DNA of 64,000 nucleotides from Setoptus koraiensis (lineage: Eukaryota > Arthropoda): NCBI GenBank assembly GCA_048013815.1, contig CM106585.1:20894001-20958000 (forward strand), given 5' to 3'. This document shows, one piece after another, positions 46,848-60,035 of the stretch. Each line of letters starts with the position of its first letter. The first letter of the stretch is position 1. The translations under genes and the position numbers were made by a program. A model generated the notes under the pieces. The model did not search any database. It was not told the origin of the DNA and saw nothing but the letters and a program-made list of their open reading frames with translations.

Positions 46848-48013
46848 GTCCAGGTTGCGCCGGCAATGTTTTCCTCTCTGACCTTGCATCTTTTTGCGTG
46901 GATCTTTTCACAGATGCACATGCGACGCGTTTTATTGTATTATATAATATCATACGATCAAGTATTATAGCGACACTCGAATTATTGCCATCGGCCGCTG
47001 GAATCAATTCAATGCTTATGCGGGCACAATTAGATTTAATGATGCAATAACGCGCCCATTATCAAGGCGTCACAACGATTAAAATGCCACTTGTGGGCCC
47101 GGCCCAATGGCTATCTATTTCACATATTATACATACTTGTTAGTTTTATTATATTGTCAATCGAATGCGCGCTGATAAATGGAACGGGCGCCAGCAAAGT
47201 GTGCGCATTTGACAGTGAGGCGCGACAAACTTGTGTAAAGTTATAACGTTATATCGCTTGCATTGATGACTTGCATCACTGGCATTTTATCAATCAAAGT
47301 GATATATATACATTGGCCCCACTGGCCATAATATTACGTAATAATATATACGCTTTGTACGTGTATCTGCTGCTGCTGCACACTGCATACATACATTATA
47401 CATGACATTGTATATGATGATATATATTTGGATATATAGTCGTATTATTATCACATTTTATCTGGCCGATCGGGTGATTTATGTCATGTAAATTAAATGC
47501 CGCTGCCGACAAAAATAACAGCGACAACAGTGTATGTTTGCTGTTTGCGTCCATCAATTATCGTGGAGCTTATTCAATGAGGTCATTTGTCAGCAGCGCA
47601 CACTGACCACAAACAGTGGCAGCCATTGTTGTCGTTGTTGCCGTTGCCGGAATTGATTGTTGCAAATGCTTTTGTCGCCTTGTCGCCAAAATGCGTGCCA
47701 CCGTTACCAGTAATGGGACAATGTGACTCGCCAGTCACAAGTTGCCAGTCACCAGTTGTGAGTCACAACTGGTGAGGCATCAATGAGCCACACAAGTTCA
47801 CGGTCGGGGCCCCTTGTCTGGCCGTCAGAGCGTGCTGCCAATGGTGTCACTTGAAACTGTTACAATCTAGCAGTTAGGCTCGCCGAAATGCGAGGCTGCC
47901 GTCGAGGCTGCCGTCGAGGCCCGCGAAGAGACCGCAATAAGCGTTGCCCTTGGAACGTAAGCAGATTTTATCTGCTGTATGCCAGAAATCAAAGTTGATC
48001 ACAGTCTGCCAGC

Positions 48014-48076
48014 AGCAACAGCAACAACAACGGCAACAACAACAGCAGTAACGGCAGCAACAACAACAACAACAAC
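48014..48076. repeat. CAA/CAG trinucleotide tract
   Basis: A mixed CAA, CAG and CGG repeat. Frames across it lack any other protein-like sequence. Confidence 0.9.
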
Positions 48077-50149
48077 GCCAAGCAAACACAACGGCGAGTG
48101 TCAATAGTGACACCAACAATGCAATTCAACTCAGCTTATCTCCTCTTTCATCCAGCTCGGCCAGTTGGCAATCATTTCAGATGGAGAGACTTGTTTTGGC
48201 CCGCAGAGAGATATCACCAATTGTCGTTGTCGTCGCAACGCTGACGCTTGTTTTACAATGACAACAACTGATTATCTGATTCTCCAAATTATCTGCGCCG
48301 CCTGAAGGAGCCTCGCGTGGCCCCATGCGGCCTCGTGTGGCCCCGTGTGTCGTTGCGGGCGCCGCAAAGGGCGAGTCACATACGCGCGCACAATTGCAAA
48401 TTTCTGCCCCTTATCGGGCCACACGATCCAAATCGATCCCCAATCGGCCAGACGACGACTGGCGCTAAAAATATCCCCGCCAAATTGATTGTGTATAATG
48501 GCGCACCATTTATCACCAACAGGCAGCACAAAAGGTGATAAATGAGGCGCCCGATCGTCCAATTGAATTCTTGCCCCGACTGTCTCATTCGCCAGATCAG
48601 CCGGATATTTATTGATTAAGATATATCGCTCAGATATGTGCAATCGCAATTGTCAGATGTGTATTGCTGGCTGCAATTGTTTTGTCAGTTGGCTCGCTCA
48701 TTTCTAGCCCCATTTGAGGCCCCTTGCTTCCACAGTCCTGACACTGCCATGCACAATGTTGATCGATTTATGCCTGCTGTCTTGTCAGTGGTTTATCAGT
48801 GGATCTTGTCAAAAATCAACTCGACTCAGTCGAGCTCTAGTCCAGTCGACTGGCCAGCGAGCGCACTTCTGCCTAGGGGATATAATCATGCGATGCGATG
48901 TTGATGGGCGCGGACGTAACGTGTATCTAATTGACTTTGAGCCTCAAAGTTTGAGGATCCTTCGAAGGATCTGCACTGTTTATCTGTGCGGTATCAGGGA
49001 GCAACGGCGATGAAAACGTTGATCATTATCGAGCTTGATCGGCAATGGCAGCAACTATTGGGCCCAATAGCAACTATACAGAGAATTGAATTATTGCCTG
49101 CTAAATAAAACTCACACTCATAAGACTCACTAAAGCAACTTGGCAAGTAAACTCGCAATAATAATTAACATACCAACATGTTGGCCAGACACAGTTGAGC
49201 CAATTGAGTCGAGAGAGGGCACCTAAGGCGCAATTATGACGTGATGCTATAATAATTTCATTGATGTTGTTATTATTGCCAGTTGTAAGAATAGCAAACG
49301 AGTGCCAATGTTCATTTGCGCTGTCTGGCATGTTTGCAAACACGTCGCACAAATCGCTCTAGGCAAACTGCGCCAGACCAAAAAGGGGCCATTCGGGCCC
49401 ATTCGAGCGACTGTGTTTGTTGGTCAACTTTTTCGCCACACAAACTCGCACAGATAAACAATGGGGCCCAGCAGTTTGCTTGCATTGTGCTTGCAAGTCG
49501 CAACAAACCAAACCCTCTATTTGCTTTCAATGCCATTCAATGTGTTCCCTGGCAAAAAGAAGTTTCTGTCTATACAAATGCAGCTACAAATATTGTAGAC
49601 GAACAACCCGTTACCTTCGTTAGCGGACTCAAGCGCCATCTCTCCAGCTGATTACCCCAACAATTATACCGCTAGTAATAATAACCAATTGCCGCAGATA
49701 GTCAATTGTGCGCGAATGCAAAAACTATGCATCGCTGATTAAAATTCATGGTAAATACGCACGATACAAACCGATGATCCCATTGGTATGCATCACATAA
49801 CTGACACGGGTAAAGGGGAAGCTTTCTAACCAAGATGAGCAATGAAATTGAAAGATGCGTATTCACAAGTCAGCCCAGAGCTCACCTAATGACCGACTCG
49901 TCATTAGGTGTCCCTTGAATGAAACAACAGAGATGACACAACACAAAATATCCGTCATTTATTTGCCACCATGACAATTTATCAACGAGGAGGTTGTATG
50001 TGTTTGTTCACTCATGATTGGATAGCGTCAATCTCGTGTCACTCGACCAGACTTGCAGCCGAGGTCCCCCTGGCCCGATCTGCACAAACCAGTGTGGTCA
50101 TCAGAATTGATTCAGTGGTCGCAAGATGACAATGTTATAACAATATCAG

Positions 50150-50155
50150 TTTATT
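50150..50155 (-). promoter_or_regulatory. Polyadenylation signal AATAAA
   Basis: AATAAA on the minus strand lies about 15 bases beyond the stop codon of the serine-protease homologue, a very short 3' UTR. Confidence 0.6.
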
Positions 50156-50170
50156 TGTGTGCTCAATAAT

Positions 50171-51076
50171 TTAGCCGAGTCGTAGAAGATAATTTTCTAT
50201 CCAGGACCTCACTTGAGTTACATTCACGAGCACAGTGATGCCGTTCCTGTCGGGTTTCTTGCTGTCACATGTTGCACGGTGCATGACGCCATAAACTTCC
50301 CATAGACCATCGCGAAAATTTAAGCCTGGTCCCCCTAAATCGCCATTGCAGCCCCCGCGAGCAGTGGCATCGTTGGATCTTGTCCAAAACAGGGGAAGTT
50401 GGCTACAATTGGTTGTTGCTTCCGGACACCAGCTTGACACAATAGCGGCCCTATGTCTAATTGGTTTGATTTCGCCATCTTTGTTGAAGTCCATAGTTCC
50501 CCAGCCAGCAATGGTGACATTTGTTTTTTCGTCTTTCGCCGGTTTGTCCCTTGGCAAGCAGGCCGGCCTAGTATAATTTGTCCATTGCAGCGGTTTGTCA
50601 AGTTTTATCAATGCCACATCTAGTACTGGATGAATTTCAAAATCTACAGAGTCTCGCACTTGATGATTTGTATCTCTCAACACAGCCGCTGTATTGTTAT
50701 ATACGCCGGCAACGACTTTAGTATCGCGTTTATTTTTCGTAAGACACTGTTTTGCCGTCAATACAGCCCGTTTATGTACGATTGTGGCACCACAATACCC
50801 TTTATTTGTTACTATCAACGCCAACCATGGAAAATCGCCTCTCGAAGCCTCTTCGCCACCGATAATTCTTTTTGACTGGTTCCTATTCGGTATCCATCTT
50901 GCACTGCCGGCATTGGGACTTCTACCACAGCCGACAATGACATGTTTCGGCCCGTCTGCTGGCTGCAGTTGTTGCACTGCACTGGTCACCAACTGTTCAT
51001 TGGGCCCCACAGCCAAAATTGCCACAAAAACACATGTTGCAACATACAAAAGTGGCTGCACTATCAAGGCAGCCAT
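50171..51076 (-). CDS. Secreted serine protease homologue (catalytically dead trypsin-fold protein)
   Basis: 301 residues, intronless. The in-frame ATG at 51076 is chosen because it opens a signal peptide (about residues 1-24, LLYVATCVFVAILAV). A short pro-region ends at R70|IIGG, the trypsin activation site; C50 probably pairs with C173 to tether it. The S1 fold follows: FPWLALI, a C95/C111 pair, D153 in DVALIKL, GWG at 201-203, C217, C243 and C270. The catalytic histidine of TAAHC is Q110 (TAKQC) and the serine of GDSGGP is L247 (GDLGGP). Only the aspartate remains, so it cannot act as a serine protease. The specificity site (residue 189 in chymotrypsin numbering) is G241, not Asp. Several N-x-S/T sites (N66, N127, N167, N186, N223, N295) suggest glycosylation. 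Homologues of this kind act as cofactors or decoys in arthropod immune cascades, and parasitic mites have large inactive families; its role here is unknown. The frame is fully intact, so it is a gene, not a pseudogene. Confidence 0.93.
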   Translation of the reverse strand: MAALIVQPLLYVATCVFVAILAVGPNEQLVTSAVQQLQPADGPKHVIVGCGRSPNAGSARWIPNRNQSKRIIGGEEASRGDFPWLALIVTNKGYCGATIVHKRAVLTAKQCLTKNKRDTKVVAGVYNNTAAVLRDTNHQVRDSVDFEIHPVLDVALIKLDKPLQWTNYTRPACLPRDKPAKDEKTNVTIAGWGTMDFNKDGEIKPIRHRAAIVSSWCPEATTNCSQLPLFWTRSNDATARGGCNGDLGGPGLNFRDGLWEVYGVMHRATCDSKKPDRNGITVLVNVTQVRSWIENYLLRLG

Positions 51077-52721
51077 GTTTTTCAATCTATTTCATGAGCT
51101 CTTGAGCTTGCCGTCTGCTGCTTGTTTGTCAATGTCCGAAAGTCGCACCGTCGACAAATCAATGCCAGAAGACAGGACATGCCAGAACATGGAGATTTCC
51201 TATGCAAGTGCAGTTTGCATTGGTAATCAGATACTCTCTTCATGATCCGCTCTCGGCTTTTGCCCAAAACTATCGCACAATCAGCTGGATAAATAAAAAA
51301 TCCATCAGCATAATATAAATCTATGAAATCTGATCGGTGTTCAACGGGGCAGTTCTCGAGAGCACTCAATCATAACGACTTTTCAATTTTTAACTTGAGC
51401 AGCAGTTATCACCGATCACCTCGTGATAACTTAGGTCGCTACAGCGCCCTCTAGCACTCGAGAGGCCGCAATTATCAACTAGTGACTCGCAAGTCAGTCG
51501 CGGCTAGGAGCCCTGCTCGAAAGAATACAACAACGGCAGCAAACAATTACAATTAGAGCTGCAGTAAATACTGAGTTATCAGCGCCATTGACAGGCCCAC
51601 TAAGAGCCTGTTTAATGGTTGCATAATAAATTTCATTCATTTAACGGATCGGAACAGCATCTGGCCATTTCAACAAGTTTTGCAGCATCGGCCAGCAATA
51701 AATGGCAGTGGCAGTGGTTAATTTATTGCCGATGCGTCCTGTTGTGCCCACCGTGCCATGCAGCCATCATAATGATCAAACAAAAGTCGCTCAATTAGAC
51801 TGGGTAATTTATGATATTGTACACATGGGCCAACTGGCACCTTTTTATGCAACGGGCCCCAGTGCTGTGAGAGACAATATCGAAGGCCCTTTTGATGGCA
51901 GCTCGATTTCGATAGGCTCCAATTTCGACAGCTTAACTCTATTCAATGCACTTGCCAGTTGGTCGCCACCCTTCGGACATTATACAGAAACGATAATGGG
52001 CAACTTTATTTTTATTGCTTTGTCACTGAGGTCTCGGCACACAACGCACACGAGTGGTGGCGCATGAAAAGCCGTTTGGACTGAAATGGGGCCCAATTGG
52101 GTCCGCTTGTCCAGTTTACGTCTCCGCTGGACAAGCGTACAACAACGAACCAATATTCGTAGCGTGATAAAACATTCTCGATGCATATACTGCACAGTCT
52201 GGCAATGGCTAACCATTCCAGTTTGAATGATAGGTGCGATTCGCCAAAATTAAAATCAGTCGCTGTCCATGGAGAGGCCATGAACACCCGTTACTTGCAC
52301 GACACACTCAAGCGATAATAGATGGATCATAAAGTTTGTTCCAATGCCGATTTTGTCTACAAAAACCAAATCTGAGATTTTGCCAATCTGTCTGTGCTCA
52401 ATTTGATGTGTGATCAACTTGAGAATCTCAAGCTATCTAATGCAACCAACCGGCCCAAAGTTGCGATCTTTTACTGGCTCGCAGCGAAACTTATTTTGAA
52501 AAACCAGCACTTGTTGCGTTTTGCAACCTTAATAACTTATGAATCGTAACAGCAATGGGCTAGACTAAATTGGCTCGCGCTCATGAGCAATAATTCGCGC
52601 AATTTACGTATGTTCTGGTCAAACTAGAGGCTAGTTTCACATCTATATTCGGCTTTCGAATGTGCTCCATTCTTTCGCTTGTCGCGAGTAGTGATGGTGG
52701 CACGAGCCATGGGCCTTGGAG

Positions 52722-52763
52722 TAAAGTTGGTATGGTGGGCCTTTACCCACCATACCAACTTTA
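52722..52763. repeat. Perfect 18-bp hairpin with a 6-base loop
   Basis: Arms 52722-52739 (TAAAGTTGGTATGGTGGG) and 52746-52763 are exact reverse complements. Confidence 0.95.
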
Positions 52764-53520
52764 TCAACTGTTTCGCTGAGTGGGTGCTCGCATTTCCAAT
52801 AACTGGCTCAGTATTTTTTTAATTGAAATCAAGCATTATTTCATGCCCCATGCAGGAGCCAATTAACTGGCCTTGTAATTAGATCGTCCGAATTCAACTT
52901 GGACCCAACGATTGCTGCCAGCCCTCGCTTGGGCTATATCATGTAATATTATTATTAATATTAACACAATATATACGATATATTCGTTGCCTGGAGTGTC
53001 TAGAAATTTGCGCGATAGTTCATACTTTGCGCTGTTAACGCCGGCCGGTAAAATATCGGCCGGCGCTAATTATTTGGCGGCATATTTAGTTGATTGGGGC
53101 GAATGCGCAATTTGCAGCAATTTCTGGCCCATCAGTTGGATGAGGAGCAAACATAAACTTTTGCCTTGATCGCATTAGGCTGGTCATGTTACAATGAATT
53201 AGCTTATCATTGTGGGTATACGTAATTATGAGCGGTAGTTATGCGATCTAATTGGCCAGTCGGAGTAATCTATTTAAGCGTATGCAGTGACAAGCGAAAT
53301 AAACAGATTACAGCCACTGGTGTACGCGATAATCGCATAATTACATTGGTTACAATTGTGTGCCAAACGGAATTGCGTTATTGCCAGATATTGCCATGTT
53401 GCTTTGTCTTATAATCGCGATACGCGATTCGCGATTCGCGATGGTATAATTGGTTGCAATACATGGTACAATATTACATCGCGCCATCTATTGCGATTCG
53501 CGATGGGGCCATTGATGTTG

Positions 53521-53563
53521 GCGGCTCAAATGGCGGCCCAAATGGCGGCCCAAATGGCGGCCA
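53521..53563. repeat. 12-bp tandem repeat
   Basis: About three and a half units of AAATGGCGGCCC. A nearby GCGATTC repeat at 53405-53440 and 53490-53505 is separate. Confidence 0.85.
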
Positions 53564-54913
53564 GATATTATACAGATAGCATATATAGATAGCAAATGGC
53601 TTATTGTTTGCAATTATTTGCAAGTACGTGCCAAGATTAAGGCTGCCCAGTCGGTTAATTTCTCCCATGCGTCGGCTAACCTTGGCGCCGGCAAGCGCAA
53701 ACTAGCCGCCAACTGCTATGCACCAAATTTATCCGATCAATCATGCAGCCAGCCAAGCGAGACCGTTTCGCAGTTGCCGTGATGCGTTTCGGTGGCAAGC
53801 TCGGGTTGCGAACGTGTGTTCATTATCGGTGCGAGTTGTCTGCTCGCAAATAGATACCTAATGCCACATTTGCGCCATATCCGCGCCATATCCGCCTCGC
53901 TCATTCATAAATGAATTGTGGTGGCATGATTATGATAACTGTAATAATTCAATAAAATATGAGCCTGTCAGCCGTTGTTTATCGAGCCGAATGAGTGAGC
54001 GTAATTATAAATCACGGTTGACCCGATCACGTAGGTGGCGCGACAATACGCGCGCCAGTCGCCCCTTTGTGGCGTCGTGTTCGCGAACGCTCACCAGCCC
54101 ATGAGATCGGACACAAGTTACGTCTGTAATTGAGTTACGTCACTGTGCTGCCGACTCATTGCTTCTGAGTTGGTCAGCGCGAGCTTATGTTGGCATATGT
54201 TGGCCGAAAATTGAAAATATTTATCTTATCCGGTCAGCTTAGTGCGATTATTATCCGGCGCCTTGAGATAGAGCAGCGCGTCATCAATAGTCGGCCCTAA
54301 ATGACGGCACACCCCACAAACTGCTGCCCAAACTGTAATGATTTTCATGAGAAATTTAATTTTAATGGGACGAAATTCCACGAAATTTAATAGGCTCTGG
54401 TTAGTGAACACAGTGGTTTGCGGGCCCACATTTGGCCCGTGGCTGTCGGACAATGGGGCCGCTCAATGAATTGGCGCGCTCGCTCTAGAGGGTTTTGTCC
54501 TAGAGGCAAGTTTTGTCAAGGTCGATATACATGGCCGATAATGTTATTGATTCAGCAGTATTATTGCGCCACCGAGGCCCCGCGGTGTCGGGCGGACGGG
54601 GATAAAAATAGTGGGCCCGCGCACTTTATATTATTTGTAGCTGTATTAATTTATCATCAGATTGATATCTGTTGGTCAATTGCAAGTGGGGAGTGAGTGG
54701 GCCGGCTTGCGACCGGCACAGCCGCTCGCTGTTTCTGTAAGTATAAGAGTCGCTATGAGTAAGTAAACATACGGCCGAGAATTGTAACGGTTTGCGGATT
54801 CATTGAGGCGCGACTGTTGCAACACAATTGTTTTTTGTGTGCACTTTTTACTCGCTTGTCAGGCTGCAATCAGAGGCACGGCGACACGGGCGACATTCCA
54901 ACGGGCCCCCGAC

Positions 54914-54916
54914 ACA

Positions 54917-54955
<39 letters not shown>
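54914..54955. repeat. CA microsatellite
   Basis: About 20 CA units with one TA interruption. Confidence 0.95.
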
Positions 54956-54957
<2 letters not shown>

Positions 54958-55386
54958 CACGACATACGTAATTAACGCGAAGAAAAAGCGGCGCCAATGT
55001 GCGCAAACTTAATGATGCCTTTGGTGCGTTAATGATGTGCGATAAGTTGTTTGTAGAGCGAGCCTTAAAATTGGAAAATTTGCTGACACTTGGTGGCAGC
55101 GACGATTAACGATCAAAAAACTACAACCGTCGTGTGTCGCTAATATATCCAATTTATTTCTATTTATATCCCGGCAGCCATTTGTTTGTGTGTGTGTTTG
55201 GTATAGGATACACTTTTTGTACTTTGTGCTCGCTGCTGTGACACATCGGACACATTGGACACGCCGGGCTCACCGGGGCCCGCTGTCGAGATGACGCTCC
55301 GTTGGCAAATGGTTCTTTTGGGCTCCTTTTTGCACTTTTGCCTTTTATTTGTTTTATCTCCGGTTCACGCAACCGCGCCAGGGGCC

Positions 55387-55446
55387 CCCCAAATAGCAGC
55401 CAAATAGCCAAATAGCAGCCAAATAGCCAAATAGCCAAATAGCAGC
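55387..55446. repeat. AGCAGCCAAATAGCCAAAT tandem repeat
   Basis: A nested array of CCAAATAG units, some preceded by an extra CAG. Confidence 0.88.
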
Positions 55447-57340
55447 GTGTTTGTTGATCGTGTCCCGCAGGGTGGGCGCCGCTGACAGCAAATAGCTGGA
55501 CACGCCAACCGAGCTCACTAGCTCGATGACTCGCCAGCTCGATGACTGGCGACTGGCGACTTGCCACTGTCACACGGAAACGGGCCGATATTTGATAAAT
55601 GGAGCAAGTAATGACCGAGAGCCCCAAAAGTAAAGTTATCATGTCGCTGCTGCCCTATGCCAAGTCGCCCCATTGAGGCCGGTCAGCCATCCGTGGCGTC
55701 AGTTCGAGTGGAGCCCACGAGACGAGTGCAGTGGCAATTATTGTTGCCGGCAGCGTGCACCGCCGTGCCAGCCGGTGCTAGCATGACGCAATTAATTATA
55801 CACTGTCTATCGGTGACACTGATTCAGTGTGTCCATCGGCCAGTGGACATTAGCCGCTGATGATGCTGTTTGTCGCGAGCTAATTAGCCGAACGCACTTA
55901 TATAATAATAATAACGTTACCAGTGAGCGCGCCAGAGATGAGCTTGGCCAAATCGATTTCTCGCGAATTACTCACGCCGCTTTGCACGCTTTGCCGGCTA
56001 AAGTCGCCAACTAGCGACCGGCAATAGTAACTAACTAAACTTTACTTGTTTACCACCGTTAGCCCAACTGAAATCGCGCTAACAAGCTTTATTATTAGGC
56101 CGCCTACACTCAATTGGGCCATTTCCGTCGGCTCCAATGATGCAATAATTAGCTGATTGCATGCCGGACAGTGGTGCACGGCATGCACGTACTGTCAATG
56201 ACAGCACACTATTTTGACACACGCTGACAACAGCTGAGAGTCCGGCTGACAGCCTGAGACTGACGCAACTGAGAGTTGCGTGACAAGTGCGGCCCCAATG
56301 AATGGCACTGGATGACGGCCACAAATAACGGTAATAACGCTTCTTTTTAAACGCGCCCCAATATTCACGTTCGCATGTGAACTGGCCACTGGTCAAGGTC
56401 GAGCGAGTGAGTGTTGATGTATACGATTGTGCTGGGCAATGGCACACACAATGATATATACGATGATACATACGATGATATATACGATGATACACATATG
56501 ATGAGGTTATAATGAGCACAATGGCAAACAATAAAACGAAAATGTGACAATCGAATGGGCCCCGCATTGACAACAAAAACTAATTCAACGGCCAGTTATC
56601 TCTCGTTGGCTTGCATGGGATTATTGTGACGCAATTGTGAATAAACTTGCTGCGGGAATGAGCGGTTTGATGGGAGCGGGTCGCCCGGAGAAGCCCGCAA
56701 TGTGCTGGCGACGCACAATAGAATTGGCAGCATCTTTTGTTTGCTGTTTGGGCTCTTTTTGGGCCGTAAGTCACAAGTCACAAGTCGCCTTGTCACATTG
56801 TCGCAAACTGTTACACTGTCACTGTTTATGCGGCCGAGCTGCTGCACGGGCCTCGCGTTGCCCAGGCCAAATAAACAGTCGGTCAGTTGGTTGCGTAACT
56901 GGCCAGAAGTGGTTCGGATTTTGCCATGCGGGGCGCCCCTGCGAACGCCGGCTGGCAAACGCTGGCGTGCACCACGGCCACAGTATGGTGAGCACAGTTT
57001 TTGCGAGCTGCACTAAAACTATGCACAATGGCTTAATTTGGCCTCTCATTTCACTTGATTTGTTGCTGGCTGACCTGATGAAATGCGTACTATTTTATCT
57101 GCATTGTGGCTGCATTTATGGCACGGGTTTCATCCGAGCCACCAGTCCGGCAACAGCGACAAAAGGGCCCACTGGTGAGCAACAACCAGTGAGTGGGGCC
57201 CCCGGTCACACACACACACACTGAACAACGTGACCCAACACTCGTGTAGCGACAGAATGGGTGAGTTATGGCGTCGAGGATAATGGCGAGATAGCTCGTT
57301 GTCGGCTCGCTCCAACGAGCAGCCCAGGCAGGCCTCGTTT

Positions 57341-57400
57341 TGAGTGTTGGTCGCCGAGTTTGGGTGCTGGTCGCCGGGTTTGAGTGTTGGTCGCCGGGTT
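57341..57400. repeat. 20-bp tandem repeat, three units
   Basis: Units of TGAGTGTTGGTCGCCGGGTT with one or two substitutions. Confidence 0.92.
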
Positions 57401-57965
57401 GGGGCCAGCGGCGAGCCGGCCAGCCGGCCAGCAAATCGGTTGGAGCTGGCACCGATGGAGCGGCCGATATAGTGCCAGCAAAATATTCATCAGACACTGG
57501 TCATTTATTATCGGTTTGCGTTTATCGTCGCTTTACCCACCGCTGGCTGCTGGCCGTGGTTTGGTGAAAATCGGAAAAATCGCAAATAGCGGGAAAATCG
57601 CAACGATCGGAAAGATCGCAAAAATCGGCCAGCAGCTAGATAGTAGAATGCAGTGTAAAATCGCTTGCAAGTTGCAACACAAATGGCAGCTTCTTTTTCC
57701 CGTTGCTCAGTATATTTCACAATGTGCCCTGATTGTGTGCACCCAAAACTGTGTGATGAAATGTTTCCAGTGTCGAGCTAATCATATCATGATTTGGCGT
57801 CGTGATTTACTCGCCACATTTGACCATTTTAGGCCTCTTTTGGCCATTGGTCTGCTCTCAACATTAGCGCTTGGCAACTGGCGTGGAAACACAGACACAA
57901 ATCTGAGGCCCGGCCGAGGAAATTCGCCTGAAATGGCTCGCATTTTCTCCTTCGACTCGAAAGGG

Positions 57966-57998
57966 ATCGGGAGTCTCGAAGGCTTCGAGACTCCCGAT
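57966..57998. repeat. Perfect 15-bp hairpin with a 3-base loop
   Basis: Arms ATCGGGAGTCTCGAA (57966-57980) and 57984-57998 are exact reverse complements. Further degenerate copies of the arm follow to 58043, alternating in orientation. Confidence 0.93.
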
Positions 57999-58883
57999 TC
58001 TCGACTCTCGAATCGAGACTCCCGATTCTAGACTCGCGAATCGAGAGGCCATTCGCGAGATGCGTATCTGCATCTTGCCGAATCGCAAAATATGGCTTGC
58101 AAGCAAAAATTTGGCCAAATGGAGCGGGCTCGATTTTCCATTTGGGCGGCACTTGAGCGACATGAGGCCAAGCTCGAGAAAAAAAGCATATTTGTCCCCA
58201 GAATGTTTGCTATATATAGTTTGTTGTGTACAGTTTGTTTCTGGTGCGACGCAAACAAACGGTCATTACCCGTTTGGACGGCCAAGAGCGGCCGAATGGG
58301 CCAACGGGACGAAAAGATCCCGCGCTCGCGATAATGAAAATAATTGTGCTCGTACAATAATGCTACCTCGCCAATGGGGGGCTCAGTAACTGGGCCCCAG
58401 TATCCCGAGCGAGCGTGCTCATTGACTCAATAATTAACCGCATGAGATCGGCCAGATCGGGCCCGATATGGCGAGGCCCGCTGGCTAGCTGACACGATAT
58501 GCTCGTTATGCCATTTTGGTCACTCAACTAACTCTTTGTCCTCTATTTGCCCGTCTCTCTGTCACGTTTATGCCCACGGTTACGTAACTGTTGCAACTGT
58601 TCCCTATCTGTGACATATCGCTTTCCTTGTTGGCACATATTGCAGCACGGCGCAACTCCAGATAAACTACATCAATTTTGGCATTGTACAGTACATATAT
58701 ACAACTCGACTGGCACGAACAAGCGCTTTGGGCACCCCCACCGATGGGCTACTTGCAACAGCGAGCATATGGGCCGCGGCGCGCACCAACGGACGCTCAC
58801 CAGTGATCTAGATGCCAATCTGGAGCAGCTGAGCATTGTAGATTAGTTGACCTGGTTGGACCAGTAGCTACATTGGCTTGCAC

Positions 58884-58940
58884 TCGGCTATATTGGGTTA
58901 TATTGGGTTATATTCGGATATATTGGGTTATATTGGGTTT
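58884..58940. repeat. 10- to 11-bp tandem repeat
   Basis: About five units of TATATTGGGT. Confidence 0.88.
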
Positions 58941-59312
58941 GATTAGAACTCATCGCCGCGCAACGACCGCACTAAACGACGACCAAGCGCACCACGCGCC
59001 TAAACGACCGGGCCCCAAGCCCAAGTGCTGATTCCATCTCATGCTATCGGAAGGGCCTAGTTGATCCGATCCGATACGATCCTATCCGATCCCATTCAAT
59101 TCGATAGTTGTTATTTTGTGTGACTGGCCGTGTGTGTGTGCGTGTGTGTCAAGCTGTCTTTTGGGGCCCCCATCGCCGCAATCTATGGCCAAAATCAACG
59201 CTGGCTATCATGTTGCCAGCCGTTGTGCCGTTGAATAAAACATCATCAACTACAGTAACAACAACAACAACAGCAACAACAACAACGAGCAGCATCGAGA
59301 AACAAACACAAC

Positions 59313-60001
59313 ATGCACTACAACACATTGAGTGATATGCAATGCTCGCTACTTGCCGCTTGCACACCACACAAACCAAGCCATACCGCGCCGCCGAGCC
59401 GCCAGCCGGCTCCGTTAAGCCCGCTGGCACGGGGCCGCTGTCAGGCTCACGTCGACAAACGGGCCCCAAACTGGATAATTCTGGCTTGCAATGAGCAGGC
59501 CAGAAGTAGAGCAACAGTCAGACTAAAGGCAGCCAACAACAGGGGGCCCGGGGTGTCGTCATTTGGGCAGCAGCGGCAGAGGCGGCGGCAAAACAAACGG
59601 AAACCAGGGGGCGACTTTAAACATAACAGAGACACATGGATACACACAGCAAACGGAAACAGCGCTACCCACTTAGGGTGTAGCTGCGCACAAGCAAAAG
59701 ATGCAAAAGTGACGCCGGCAACACACGCTGCTGCAACAGCAACCATGTCGAGCCACTATTACGTAACATGCTGGCGGGAGCTGCCGCTGCAAACAATAGT
59801 TATAGTTGCCGTTATTTATAACAGTGACAGCATCAATTATAATGGCGCCGGCACACAGCAAATAATAGATGATACAACTCGACAACTGCACACAACAAAC
59901 GCAATATACGCACAATTTACACACAGTCGTTATTCCAGTCCAGAGGTGCCTTCGAACAACAACAGAAACAACAACAACAACAACAACAGCAACAACAACA
60001 A

Positions 60002-60035
<34 letters not shown>

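Larger units (their letters stand above)
27236..50149. other. Long stretch without a supported gene
   Basis: About 23 kb. I find no frame with protein-like sequence, no recognisable domain and no transposon termini. It contains many short tandem repeats, listed separately, perfect hairpins at 41645-41687 and 44140-44194, GA, CA and CAA/CAG microsatellites and numerous GGGCCC words. A short tRNA-Val-like string near 27780 was considered and rejected. Distal exons or regulatory DNA of flanking genes could be hidden here. Confidence 0.5.
51077..59312. other. Non-coding stretch between two genes
   Basis: No coding exon is supported. It holds hairpins at 52722-52763 and 57966-57998, tandem repeats at 53521-53563, 55387-55446, 57341-57400 and 58884-58940, and a CA tract at 54914-54955. 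Sequence near the right end should include the promoter and 5' UTR of the receptor gene, but no TATA box or initiator stands out. Confidence 0.5.

Noticed and set aside
56637-57224. 195-codon plus-strand frame with several hydrophobic stretches
   Set aside because: An equally open frame exists on the other strand, composition is cysteine- and histidine-rich in a way typical of random GC-rich DNA, and it ends in a CA tract.
57384-58031. 215-codon plus-strand frame
   Set aside because: It crosses a GATCGG-type repeat, a hairpin chain and a minisatellite and has no protein-like segment.
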